Assembly: GCA_021613535.1 (NCBI GenBank)
Contig: CP075495.1
Span: 1,674,001 to 1,738,000 of the forward strand
Origin: Adineta vaga
Lineage: Eukaryota > Rotifera
DNA length: 64,000 bases
Direction: 5' to 3'
Shown: positions 10,143 to 22,296 of the stretch, one piece after another
Layout: every line of letters starts with the position of its first letter
Numbering within the stretch: the stretch's first letter is position 1
The notes under the pieces: model-generated
The model's database searches: none
Told to the model about the DNA's origin: nothing
The model's input: only the letters and a program-made list of their open reading frames with translations
Position numbers and translations under genes: made by a program

Positions 10143-12292
10143 ATGTTTTTCATTCCTCTGTAAGTTCTTTTTCAACAATACAGATATAATAATCGTATAC
10201 TATAAGATTTATCATAGTTCTGAAGTTAATATCACATTTAAATTCGCAAATTATTTACGAATGTAATTTTGATAATGCAATTGTCACCAACAATTGTTTC
10301 ACTACGAATATTATTGTAAGCACTGGTGTGGTCGCGGCAGCTAGTTCGGGTAATAAGAACGATACTTTGAATTTTTTTATTCGAATGGTTTTTTTTAGCT
10401 CCTTTTATGCCAATGTCTGATGTTACTTCGATTAGTAAGATAATTCTTACTTTCTTCTTATTCTTTGAATAATTATTTTGATTTTAGTTCAACCTACAAA
10501 TGATGGAAATTTATGTGCTTTACCTTATAGAGTAGGTAATTTCACATGGGATATGTATTTTTGTAATAAAGGATACTGTCCAACAGCAATGAATACAAAT
10601 AGTGCATGCGCACTTGGTTAGTTGACAAAAAAAAACAATCAAACGATTGATTTTAGTTTGAAACATTTAATATATTACTTAGGTAAATTTGGTAGTATAT
10701 CCTTACTCGATTTTACAATGTATTCTTATCAACTAAAATCAAAATCTGGTTTTATTGATGGTATTAATGAACAATGTCTGATCTATTATTACTATATGGC
10801 AAATTCAACTCGAAATAGTATCACAGTTCTAAAGCAAGACATCAATGGTGTAAATGAAACGATTGATAATGTAACAAATGCACCGTATAATGGATGGATT
10901 AAACAAATGGTTTCATTTTTTGCTGTACAATCGAATTATACAGTAAAAACAATTCATTTGTTTATATCGTATCTAAATGGAATACTTAACATAGATATTC
11001 TTTGATGTACAAAAAATTTCAGGTGGAGCTGGATCACATGCAGGATTGGATGAAATATCAATTCAGCAAGGATATTGTAGTAAGTAGATTTCTAAAAATA
11101 AATAAAAAAAAATAAACTTGATTTATTCAGATGAGATTGCAACAACTAGTTCGATCATTCCAATGACTTCAAAAGATACGACATTAATGTGAGTATTTAT
11201 AGGAAATATTTGATAATGTCTTGTGAATTTATACAGAACTACACAATCAATTGCACAAACAACAACTGTAAGAGAATTTGCGAAATACGAAAAACAATAA
11301 GCATACTAATACAATCTTTTCAGGAATCTATTATCACATCAACAACAACCACAGTAATTCATATTTTTACGAAACACTAAATTATAATAATGTTTACATA
11401 ACTATTAATTTTAATAGGAAACAACACTTTCCACTTCAAGTACTACAAGGTAAGTTCAATAAGTAGTTTAATGAATATGTACAAAAAAATGTAATCATAG
11501 TACGTTATCAACAACAACAACAAGTACGATCAAAACTACTAGCACGTATGTAAAACTAACATACTTTTAAAAGCATTCTTATACATTTAAATTAGGACTT
11601 CTTCAACAATATCATCTACAATTATCAGTACAAATGTGTCACCGGTAATGTATCATTGAGTAAACTTGTCTTAGCAAATTTATAAATAGAATATATATCA
11701 AAATTGTCCTGGAATATTCCGAAATAATTGCACTAAAATAGATGTTAACATATCTTTCCTACACCTCCACATGATTTTCTTTGCTTGCTTTCGAAAAACG
11801 ATAAATATAATTGTCAATTTTTTCGTTCCAACAACAATAATAATCTTTCCCTTGACTGACAATGTCAACAAACATAATCTACATGATAACTAACGTTAAG
11901 TAATACATTCTAGTGTACTTAATATTCCTTTTTTTTCTGTGTAGGTGGACATTACTTCGACAGAGACTAATTCTTCTGACATTACTCAAATCATGTTTAC
12001 AACACAATATCACAATTCCACAATATTACAAACAACGATTACATCATCAATAAAAACATCATCGATCACAATAATAAATACAATCACTAGTCCTACAAAA
12101 CCTTCGAATAAAATTCTAATCATTGTTTTATCAACTGTCATTCCAATTTCTATAATTTTATTAATTATCGGAATTATTCTATGGAGAAAATCCATTTCAA
12201 AAAGTTCTGTTCCTGATACTTCACCCAGATTTACTAATCTTGATAAACATAAAAACAGATATAGTGATTTAGAACTCGATTCAATGATATAA
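10143..12292 (+). CDS. Surface-family member B: MAM-like ectodomain with micro-exon mucin stalk
   Basis: Thirteen exons can be traced: 10143-10159, 10207-10349, 10399-10434, 10498-10616, 10683-10942, 10995-11079, 11131-11188, 11237-11267, 11324-11353, 11418-11449, 11501-11545, 11596-11644 and 11945-12292. Exons 1 and 2 join to a signal peptide (MFFIPLFIIVLKLISHLNS). The ectodomain has all eight family cysteines (IIYECNFD, NNC, NLC, WDMYFC, GYC, SAC, EQCLIYYYYM, QQGYC). Exons 8-12 are only 30-49 bases and encode Thr/Ser-rich stalk, giving a mucin-like spacer for O-glycans. The last exon holds more stalk, a TM helix (ILIIVLSTVIPISIILLIIGIILW) and a tail ending SDLELDSMI. The intron before the last exon is about 300 bases, long for this genome. 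Function unknown. Confidence 0.78.
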
Positions 12293-12372
12293 CAAAGTAT
12301 TTTTTAATTCTAAATAAATATCCTCTTTGTTTTTTTGTTTAATTCACAAGAAGAAGAAAAAGAGAGAGAAAA

Positions 12373-13032
12373 TTAGTATTTGACAACTCTGATCGGATAA
12401 CGAACAGATGAATTTGCATGTACATGTTGAAAAGGAATTCTAGATACGAATGCTGTATAAATAAAAATTGCTAAATATGCAATTGGAAAGAGAAACATAA
12501 GAATTGCCACTGCTAATTGACCTTTGAGAATTTGAATTTTAGTTGGAGCTGTTGAAAGTTGTTGATTATAAGGTGTTACTGCATTTGCATCTAAACCAAC
12601 CAATATACAAATAAAAATCGATGCAATTAAATGAGCAACTAATGTATATAATGAACAAAGAAACGAACAATCATAGACAATCACTAAGAAAGAAAGAAAG
12701 AAAAAAAGGAATGTGATTACTAAAGAATTGTTTCTTCAACACTTACCAAGAAAATACATGCATACAGTAGCAAGAAGAAAAGCGAGAGAACACCAAATAC
12801 CTGCTCCTGTTGATGCAGTATTAGAATATGTATTCGAATTATCTACTGCTAAACTTGCAATTTCTAGTATAATAATAATCAAAGTAAAAAGAAGCATTAA
12901 TGTCGCAAGAATAATTGTGATAGTATATGGCCATTGTCGACGCCAACGTTTTTCGTGTGATGTTAATCGTACTCGTTGAATAATAGGAGAATTACGTCGA
13001 ACATAAAATTGAGGTTGACGATATTGATACAT
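12373..13032 (-). CDS. Uncharacterised four-helix membrane protein
   Basis: Two exons, 13032-12747 and 12683-12373, joined across a consensus GTAAGT donor. The N-terminus is basic (MYQYRQPQFYVRR...). Four hydrophobic helices are visible: ITIILATLMLLFTLIIIIL, GIWCSLAFLLATVCMYF, LYTLVAHLIASIFICILVGL and LAVAILMFLFPIAYLAIFIY. A short tail ends IRVVKY. The topology (four helices, short termini, a small first loop with SNTYSNTAST) resembles CD20-like or sarcospan-like tetraspan families, but no diagnostic motif is seen, so no function is assigned. An in-frame upstream start at 13104 is possible; the chosen Met gives a cleaner N-terminus. It converges on member B, with about 80 bases between the stop codons. 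Confidence 0.72.
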
Positions 13033-13754
13033 GTCAAAAATGACTACGCAATTTTGCTTGAAGAAATCAAATATATCCGAGATTGATCTCACCTTGTTAT
13101 ACACAATCTATTAGAGAATTTACAAAGTATAGTAATAACAATTACATCAAGGTTTTTGTGATACAAACATAACCGGAAGGAATATTCATCTTTGATAATG
13201 AAGGTTTATAGAATGATTGATGGGATGATAAGAATTGTGACTAAAGAAATGTAATTAATTATTGATTTTAAAGATCTTAAAAGGAAATTTCATGTTTCAT
13301 TCATTAGTCGACTTTCTTTTGATTGTGTCTACATATTAACGACATCTATGATATCTTTCGAAATTAAAGACAAAATTCTTTTCTTTTTTCTAAAAATTCC
13401 AATTCCAAATCGAAATCGAAATCATTCTTTATTCCGAATGAAATTCATATTTGAATGAGTCTAGTGAAAGGTCATCATGGTTATATTCATATCCAATAGG
13501 AAATCTTTAACCTTAACTGTACTATTTTCTTCTTCTCTTCCTCTCACTTGTTTTCGTTCGTTCTTGTTTATTCCGTGCCTTATTTGAATTTCCTTCTTTT
13601 TTCTTCATTTTTTTCTTCATTATCTTGATTAAATCAATACAATAAATTCAACATTCAATTAGGTGAGATTTCTTTCTGTCGATCATAAAAAAACAAAAGT
13701 TGTCATTAACATTTTCTATTGATTTTTTGTTTTGTTTTGTTTAAGGGCAATGTG
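13033..13754. other. Divergent promoter region between tetraspan gene and LRRFIP
   Basis: No coding exon is supported. T/C-rich tracts precede the LRRFIP start. The two flanking genes are transcribed away from each other, so both promoters should lie here. An ATG at 13750 is followed directly by TGA, which may act as a minimal upstream frame just before the LRRFIP start at 13755. Confidence 0.4.
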
Positions 13755-16457
13755 ATGAGTTCTTCGACATCGAGTCGATATCGTGAATCTGCTGCTGTGA
13801 CAGCACCAACCAAAGTTCATGAACAAAACAACACATCATTTGCTGAAGAACATGCACTTGATGCAATTGCAAAAGAAGTTTGTATTAGATTATGATCTAA
13901 TCATATTGATTTACTCTTTTTTTATCAAGGCCGAACTTCGTCTTCAACATCAACGTGAACAAAATCGTGAAGCACGACAATTCCGACATAAAGAATTGGA
14001 AAAGAATGCTCGAGATGTATGTAAAATTTTCATTTCTAATCTTTCTCTTTTCTCAATATTATATTTTTAATACGAAAACAAAAAAAGGATACTGTTGGAA
14101 CTAATTTGGAAATAAATAAAATCTATCCACAGGAGGAAGAAGAAGAAGAAGAAGAAGAGGAGGTGATCAATTTTTCTTGTAGTTATTTATTTATCTACTC
14201 AATGCTAATTCTTTACACGTAGAATTATATTAACTATTAGTTTAATATTAGTTTATTGATGAATTAATATATCTTGAATTTTTAGGATGATGGCGGAGAT
14301 TCAGCAACACCTATTACTCCATCAACATCTATTGGTGCTAGTCGGGTAAGAAATAGTTTCAATTTTATTTTTGGCTAAGATTATTCCTTTTTTTTTGTTC
14401 AATTTCTAGTCTCGTTTAATGAGTATCGATGGAACTGGTAATAATGCCATGGGACCAAGTACAAATTCCTTACTATTACAAAAATTTCTTAATGGTGATG
14501 TGGATCTTCGTTCAATTGAACAACGAGATTTACGAGTATGTTCTACTTTTTCCTTCGATAGTCTATGTAAACATTATTCTTTCTTTCTTTCTTTTTTTAT
14601 TTATTTAGCGTCTTTTAAGTGAACTTGAAACGAAATATAAAGCAGCTATGATTGCTAATTCTAGCATGTATAATGAAAAGCAAGCATTACGATATCAAGT
14701 TGATACATTCAAAGATATATTAGATGAACATTATGAAACATTAAATCAAGCTAAAAGACAGTTAAAAGAAAAAAGCAAAGTAAGTTATCAATGTATTTTG
14801 TGATATTTATTGTTCCTTGTTTTTATTTTTGTTTTCTTATCTAAGGATTTCGAACTTCAAAAACGTACATTATCAGATCTTCAACAAGAAAACAATCAAT
14901 TGAAAGAAATTCTAGCTAGTCGTGAAAAACTCATTCAAGTAAAATTATTTCAAATGATTTTTGTAGAATTCAAATTTAAATCTATGTAGGAATCCGGAAT
15001 GCAATTATTAACTGTTGATGAACCAAATGGTAAACATAGTGGTGAAGTTAAAATATCATCTGTTCTACCAACTGGTCTTGTTTCTCAAGAAACTCTCACA
15101 TTACTCAATTCACTTGGTAAAGGATCGATCGATGAAAAATTAAAACGAATTTTATATGAAAAACGTGAACAATTTGATCAAATTGTTAAATTAAAATCTG
15201 AATTAGAAGATGAAAAAGATCGTTTACATACATTAGAACGACAATTACCAAAACTTCATGATTCACAACATAATGCTAATAGTACACTTGATTCGGAACA
15301 ACAAAAACAATTATTAAAAGAAATTACTGATCTTAAAAATCGTTTACAACGTGTTGAAGCTGAAAATGGTTCATTACAACAAGAAGTAAAGATAAATTTT
15401 GTTTGAAAAGAAATCAATTACTTTCGATCTTCTAGAACAAACGATATGATGCTCAATTGAAACGACATAAACAACAAACTGATGATGCCGAACGTATCGA
15501 AGAAGATCTTAAACAAGAACGAAGACGATTACAACGCGAGGTAATATTTCTTTTTCTTTTGAACAATAGTTCTCGAGTTTTTCTCTCTAACAAAACTACA
15601 AAATCCTCTTCTTATTAGTATCGTGAAATGAAATCACGATACGATGATTCTCTTTTGGACAATCAACGTTTACAAGATCGAATTGATTCAATGGAATTTG
15701 TTCGACGAAATTATAATTCATCATCACGACAATTACTTAATTCAAGTGCTGGAGGAAATTCCTATCTTCCTCCGGCATCATCTCGATCGGGACGTGGACC
15801 TTCAGTTTCTCGATATACATCAGTTGAACGTGAAACAGATTCATCTCTTACTCCATCATATCGATCGCGTGAACCATCTGTAGCTCGACGAGCTTCCCGA
15901 GATTATTCAAGTGATCGTTGGTCATCACGACGTGATTCAACGACAAGTGCACCTTATAATGATCATGAGTTTTCATCAAGTAATACACGTCGACCAGATC
16001 GTTGGTCTACGGCTACCACTCCCAATATGAGTTCATCTAGTTATAATTTCTCATCACTCCCAGGTAGAATCGATCCTCGCATGGAGTGTGGATCGCATGA
16101 TAATGCGTGTGTTTTGTTTTTCTTTCTTTGGTTTGAACATCCGCATGTTTGAATGTGTTTGAAAATTGAATATCTTCGATAATAATAATAATCATAATCA
16201 TAATTTTGTTTTTGCTTTTTCTTTTCTAGCTTCGCGTCGCCCGTGAAGAATTGGAAAGCGAACGAACACGTAGTGATGTTTTACAACGTGAAAATGAACG
16301 TTTACGAACATCACGTAAAAAAACTTTGCTCAATAATCCTGATGACAATCTTATTTCATCGACAACAGTTTCACGATCTAATACAAGTTCACCACTACCA
16401 TCCTATATATCTATCAATGATCTGCAATTTAATCCTTCAATACAAGATCCCTTTTAA
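13755..16457 (+). CDS. LRRFIP2: LRRFIP-type coiled-coil protein (flightless-interacting)
   Basis: LRRFIP proteins bind Flightless-I and take part in Wnt and innate signalling through long coiled coils. About ten exons are readable, starting MSSSTSSRYRESAAV. Early exons give EAELRLQHQREQNREARQFR, like the family's EAE-R-A-R-A-EAR N-terminal helix, then an acidic run (about 14132-14161). Central exons give LLSELETKYKAAMIANSSMY and RYQVDTFKDILDEHYETLNQ, then GLVSQETLTLLNSLGKGSID, all aligning in order with LRRFIP2 in family memory. Later exons contain Ser/Arg-rich sequence and REELESERTRSDVLQRENERL. The last coding exon begins about 16230 and stops at 16457. No GT donor in the correct phase joins the exon at 15619-16085 to the last exon, so the 3' model is uncertain. 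LRRFIP1 versus 2 cannot be decided. Confidence 0.78.
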
Positions 16458-17598
16458 ATCTCTTCTCTCTTCATTTGTTTGTTTGTTTGTTTTTTCTACA
16501 CCTTCAATTGCTTTTTTTTCTTCTGTCTCTCTATCTCAGTTGTGATGTCCTATAATCGATTTGTTATTATTTATTTTCTGCTGGTTAGCTATGCATTCGC
16601 TTCATTGTCGTATTTCTTACTTTGTTTCTTTTTTTTATTATTTCGTGTGAATATGTACCTGTTTCTTTTTCTTCTTTTCAATCATCAGTCCAATGTCTAT
16701 GCATACATGCAGAAACTGCTTCTCGCTATGTTCAGTGTTTTTTTCTTCTCGTTTCTTTTTTTCTCCTGTATTCGTTTTACTACTTATATGCTACACATAT
16801 CCTAGACATGCGTATGAATTTCAGTATTTTGAACTACGCGAGTAAAAATAACGAAATAAATCTCATCAATTGATCCGTTGATTTCAATGAAATAAGTTAT
16901 TTCAATAGATCATATCATCAACAAATAAATGGAATATTTTACATGTTTGTTTTTTTTATATTGAGAATCGAACATATTTGATTGTTATTAACATTGTAGT
17001 CTTATCTGATATAATAGAAGAGGTATGAATCTAACGACGGATTGGTATGCAAAAAAAAAAGAAAGATTGTGTTATTCTGTTTGATTAGTATCTATTTATG
17101 CGAGTTAATCAACCGAAATAATTGAGAGTAGAAACTTATGGATTAGTGATTATTATTAGACAAGAACAAATGAACATATAGAAAGATAATTGATGTAAAA
17201 CTTTCTTGTCATAGTCATGAATTATTAAATGTATATGATATCATTTGGCAATTACTTTTCGACTGACAGTTTGTCATTTGATCATCTATCAAATTCTTCA
17301 AAAATCAAAAAGATATATATGAAAAAAAATTGTTGACTATTAACAAGAATAGAAGCATATGGTGTTTTCCATACAACTACAAAACATCGAATAATAGTTC
17401 TCTTCTTCAACATGAGTTGTCATGACTTATTCTCTCTTTCGTGTCATTTATTTTAATAGATTTATTGACGAGCGTTTCCAAGAATAACAATCGCAAGGAT
17501 TAATATCGTTTGTAAACAAGAAAAAAAATCCTTCTTTTTCTCCTATGTTTTCTTTATGTTCAACAACATTTCAGACTAGAATATTTACGTTTGAATTC
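16458..17598. other. Intergenic / LRRFIP 3' UTR
   Basis: No gene is supported. The first part is T-rich with overlapping frames rich in Phe, Leu and Ser that look like chance. A possible 5' untranslated intron of the next gene ends at CATTTCAG near 17573, just before its start. Confidence 0.4.
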
Positions 17599-18542
17599 AT
17601 GGGTACTGGTTCATGTCGTCCTAAAGTTAAACACTATAATCAAAGTGTTCAAATGCCATCAATCGAATATTCTCCTACGCTTTCACCAGAACAACCATAT
17701 AAACCAATAATATCGTCTACAAATTCCGTTCAAAAAGGATTTAAAGTTAAAAGTAATACCGATCAATATGTATCCATTTGGGATCAAAATACTAAAGTAA
17801 ACTTTTGAATTACATATTGATTCTTCGAATTGAATTTCTTCTCTAGTTATCATCGATATTTCCTCAATCATTAAAATCTAGTTCGAATAAAATCGATCAT
17901 CATCAAAAAGAAACGATGAATACAACTTGGTCGAAAACTAACTCAACTAATTATGATTCTACTCGTATCGAATCACTTGTTAATACTCAAACACATTCAT
18001 CGATTAATCTTTCAACATCAGAAAAGATTGATGAATTAATCGGTAATCTTAATCGTATTCATACTCAACAGGATGACATTATTAAACGTCGTACTCAACA
18101 AATATCTTCCGAAACAGAATCTGTTCTTACTCATATCATCAATGAAACTCAACAAGAACAACAACGTCTATTATCTTATGCTAAAGAACAACAAACAAAA
18201 CAAGATGAACATTATCGACAATTATTACAAACGTATGTCTCTCAACTTGATGAAATAAAAGCAAGAGAATTATCCCAACTTCAAGATGAATTACAAGACT
18301 ATCGAGAACAAATCATGCGAGATTCACAAATGAAAATCATGTCTGTAAATGAACAAGCTAATGTAATTAAATCGAAAATTGTCAAAGAAGAACAACAAGA
18401 AGCATCAATGAAAATCGATACAATCAATGAACAATTACAAAATCTTATTACTGATAGTACATTTCAACAATTAGATAGTGAAATTATATCGAAAACAAAT
18501 ATAATCATTAATGCGAATGTTGGAGCGAAAGTTCGTGAATGA
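17599..18542 (+). CDS. Uncharacterised coiled-coil protein with possible N-terminal lipid anchor
   Basis: Two exons, 17599-17794 and about 17848-18542. The N-terminus MGTGSCRPK has Gly at position 2 and a near cysteine, a pattern that can be myristoylated and palmitoylated; this is inference. A low-complexity linker (YNQSVQMPSIEYSP...) is followed from roughly residue 120 by a long Gln/Glu-rich coiled coil (HIINETQQEQQRLLSYAKEQ, ARELSQLQDELQDYREQIM). It ends ANVGAKVRE. No named family is recognised. If the N-terminal signals work, the coiled coil would project from a membrane. An upstream in-frame start at 17545 is less likely because a splice acceptor lies between the two. Confidence 0.7.
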
Positions 18543-19274
18543 TCCTATTGATAAACAATGCTCACGACATAGACAGAAAAAACAAATCATCGTTTTCATA
18601 ATACAGGAAAGAACATTTCAATTCATCCATATACCATTCAATGTATTTTCATAACTAAACTGTTACATAGAGAAGACATGTTCAATTCTGAACGATTTTC
18701 CATATAATATCTCATCTGTTTCGATAGATGTCCTCCTAATCGTTCATGAAAATCTTGGAAAAAACTTGACAATAATTTTTTATCTTCTATTTCGATTAAT
18801 TGAACGTTTTGAAATTTATTTGACTAACTAAACTTGAAATTTTTCATTTGATTTGTTAACTATAGATTATTATTAAAGTCCATGCCTCTATCGAAATTCA
18901 ATTCGAAACTAGATGAATAATCTTTATGAAAAACCGTATTTATTTTTTCTTAAATACTTTTTTATTTACTTATCAATAAAATTTTTATTCAATTCATCTT
19001 TATGGAGGTCGTCTTATCGTTTGTCTAGTATGCCGTCTGACCAATAGAAATCATTGGAACGAAAAAGAAAAATCGCTCTTTGTTTGACGTATTTCTTCAT
19101 TCATTTTCGATTTAAAGACGCACTCGGTTACACATAACTTTTCTCTTTTTTTATTCTAAATATAATATTGATATCATATTCAATTCGATTCATTTCGTCA
19201 CAGTTTGTTATTTTCTTATTAATTTCATCGTTGTTTTTCTTCTAGATTAATCAATTAGATAATACAAGATAAAT
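18543..19274. other. Intergenic, AT-rich
   Basis: No open frame of note and no recognisable feature. It should contain the 3' UTR of the coiled-coil gene and the promoter of the acidic protein gene. A T-rich stretch and TTCTAG just before 19247 suggest a 5' untranslated intron. Confidence 0.4.
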
Positions 19275-19940
19275 ATGTCAACAGAAGCTGAACTTAAAGG
19301 CAAAAAAGTAAGATTAAATACTAAAGAAAAACTGTTGATTAATTAATATCTTTGTCTAGCGAACACATGATGAAGATGATGAATCAAATGGAGCTGCTGA
19401 AACAACAACTGGCCCAAAGAAGAAGGCAACACCAGTAAAAGCTGCCACATCAACAACAAAAAACCGATCAGCAAATGATGATGATGAATCACGTGGAGAT
19501 ACAAATGATGATGATTCAAATAGTGTTGATGCTAGAAAACGAAATGGTAAACCAAGTTCAACAGATGCTGGTGCCAGTGGTAAGAATCTTATTTTGTTTG
19601 TGCTTTTTGAATAATTTTGTAAATTACTATTGCAATTCTTCTAGGTGATCTAGATGAAAGTGGAGATTATGACGATGATGATGATGACAATTCTGAAGAA
19701 GATGGTAAGTTAAAATTTTAATTGATTAAAACGATTTTAATTTTGATTAAGATGTTAAAGAAGGCGAAGGTAGTGAAGGTGAAAGTGATGAAGGTAAGAG
19801 AAAAACTTGATGATTTGATATGTTTTATTTTTATTTTGTAAATAGCTGGTAGCGATGTTGGTGCCGGTGGTGACGATGATGAATCGAAAGATGTAGCTGA
19901 TGACGATGAAGACGAAGGTGATGAAGCTTCTCGAGAGTAG
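19275..19940 (+). CDS. Small acidic nuclear protein, prothymosin-alpha-like
   Basis: Five short exons: 19275-19307, 19360-19579, 19645-19704, 19752-19793 and 19846-19940. The product begins MSTEAELKGKKRTHDEDDE, has a basic patch GPKKKATPVK that could serve as a nuclear localisation signal, then is almost entirely Asp/Glu/Ser/Gly (SGDYDDDDDDNSEED, ADDDEDEGDEASRE). Such proteins bind histones or act as chaperones of basic proteins in the nucleus; prothymosin and parathymosin are the closest in size and composition. Composition alone cannot prove orthology. Exon phases are all consistent (phase 0, then phase 1). Confidence 0.68.
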
Positions 19941-20199
19941 AGAAAAGAAAATCTTCAAATCCGTATATACACGCACACACATATATACTGACTTATCTTT
20001 CTTCTTTCTCGTCAAATTTTTCGTTTTTTTTTTCGTTTTTTTTCTTGATGTATGACGTTCAACGTCTCTCTCTCGTTTCTATCTTTACTGATCTTTGACT
20101 GATGTAACATCAGCGAAATCAGTTTTGTGGTTGTTGGATAGACGTTTCCACTTTCTCTCTTTGTTCACTTGTGTTCGTCTACATCATTGTTGTGTAGTT

Positions 20200-20231
<32 letters not shown>

Positions 20232-22296
20232 TGTCTCTCATCCAGCTGTGGTTATGTATGTGTTCTGTTCTTCGTGTATGTATGTCGTATTTTGAAACGA
20301 GGAAAAATTGTATTTCCATCTGTCTTGTTATCAAACAGCAAAGATACACGAAAAACCTGTGTCAATAAAAAAAATTCATTTTCTTGTAATTATCAATGAT
20401 TTTATTAAGCGAAAAGACAATTCTCATCGAAATAGTTAGGGAGAATGATAAGATTCTTGTCGATATATTTGTTTGTATTGCATTTCTTATCACATGAAGA
20501 ACGTATAGATTAAAATTTCTTGTTTGTTCGTTCGTTTTGTTTAGTTCAATGACATCATGTCGAACTCTATCAGCAGAAAGCTTGTACTCTAGATAAGTGC
20601 ATGTGTATAGACTTGTATCGAAAGATAATAATACCATTTGGGATTTGTTCATTAATCGTATTTGAATGAAGGTCAGTTATATCCCAATCGATTTCTTTTT
20701 TCCTCTTCTATCAATCAATTATGATGAAAATATAACTAATGTCGATCGATTTATTGTCGATCAATGATCAACAGTAATTAAAATCGTCGTCAACTCGTTT
20801 CGATGGAATTCTACTGAATTGTAATTAATAATTTAGTCGGGAATAGGAGACTTCATTTTCTCTAGAAAAAAAAGAGATTTCAATGAAGATATTTTCATAG
20901 AAAAAAAAGAAAGAAATCATGAGTCATCCATGCCGTTTAGTTTATTAGAGAAAGATGTATTCTTGTCTTGGTAAATATCGATAATTAAAAGCAAAAACTC
21001 TTTCTTTTCCGACGATGCGAAACAAACAACAACAACAATAATAATAATAATAGTAATAATATAATCTTTAGTGAAGAAGATTTATCTAGTTTGTTTCTCT
21101 TCCTGTTAGATTAGTAAACTAGAACAACGACATTATTCGTACTTACAAAGGAAAATCTCGTGAGTTATTTTTAATGACGATATTCATATGTACCTCAATG
21201 AAAAGATGTCTATTTGGTTTTGTCAAATTTTTCTCGTTGTCATTACAATATTTGCCTTGATCTCGACTGCTTTGCAATGTTATTTATTAGCACAATTAAC
21301 TTTCTCCTCTCCCATCTGTTCGCTTGGTGAATATAAAAGAGAATTATTCGATATCAAGCAGACCAAAGGTCGACGCCTCCTTCTCTTTTTTTTTCTCTCC
21401 CTGAACCTTCGATTAATTTCTCGCCTTTATCTCTCGCCTGAATAGATATATTTTATGCTATTGATATGTGACACAAAGATCAATTTATCTTTGTCTCGTT
21501 TTCTTTTTTTTAGGAAAAAGAGGCGGAAACGTCCGGCGGTTTTGTTCCGTTCATTTTCTAGCTGACTGCTTCAAAGTATTGTGATGCAATTATTCTTCAT
21601 CATTGCTATTTCTAGTATGAATTGATCCGCCTTCTCTTTCTTAATGACAAGCATCAAGCTCATCCTTATTGCTTTTCTTCCGCTGCCGGGAGCAACATTT
21701 ACTCACGTTTTTTTCATGCTTCTTTCTCGTTTTTTTTTGTGCTCTTATATCAGTTGAGTTTACAAATGGTTCAATGTTGCGCGACTAACATATGAAGGTC
21801 ATCTTCTCGTTAAGACATAAAATGTAATCATAGTTAGCTCTTGCTTTCTTGAACGAGTTTCCTAATACATTGAAAAGAATGCGTCACTTTTGATTTCTTG
21901 TATGTGCGTTTCTTTTTCCGTTGCTCTGGGCGTATGTCGACACAATAAGTGGCAATTATGTATACTAAAGAGATGTATGCTATATGTGTATAGAGAAAGA
22001 TGAGAATATAGTTGTGTATTGAACTGTTTCTTGCTTGTCGTCACTGTCGATTAGCCAGACTAGATAGCCTCTTCATCATCTTATTCTTATTCTTCTCCTG
22101 CTTCTTCTTCTTCTTCTTTTCCTCTATTCTCATTTTCTTGATGACAAAAGAAATCGGAAAGAACTAATCTAAAATAGCCTACCATTACTGTTAGTCTTCT
22201 ATCACTTATAATAAAAAGAACAATCATTTATCTTGTATTTTCCTTTTGCTAGTTATTTACTTTCTCTTTTGATTTAGTCGATTTTTCTTTTCAAAT
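19941..22296. other. Long intergenic / regulatory stretch before ANKFN1
   Basis: No convincing gene in about 2.35 kb. It begins with the acidic-protein 3' UTR, then a CT microsatellite at about 20200-20226 and generally pyrimidine-rich sequence. ATA/AAT runs occur near 21025-21060. A short frame at 21188-21445 encodes one hydrophobic segment (FCQIFLVVITIFALISTALQ) but has no partner exons or homology I recognise. It may hold distal promoter elements of ANKFN1. Confidence 0.4.
20200..20226 (+). repeat. (CT)n microsatellite
   Basis: About 13 tandem CT units visible directly in the sequence, inside a pyrimidine-rich non-coding region. Confidence 0.9.

Noticed and set aside
16479-16873. Phe/Leu-rich hydrophobic open frames after LRRFIP
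   Set aside because: T-rich 3' untranslated sequence; two overlapping frames are equally open, as expected by chance.
20095-20399. Ser/Leu-rich open frames near the CT microsatellite
   Set aside because: They only translate the CT repeat and pyrimidine-rich sequence; no homology or codon signal.
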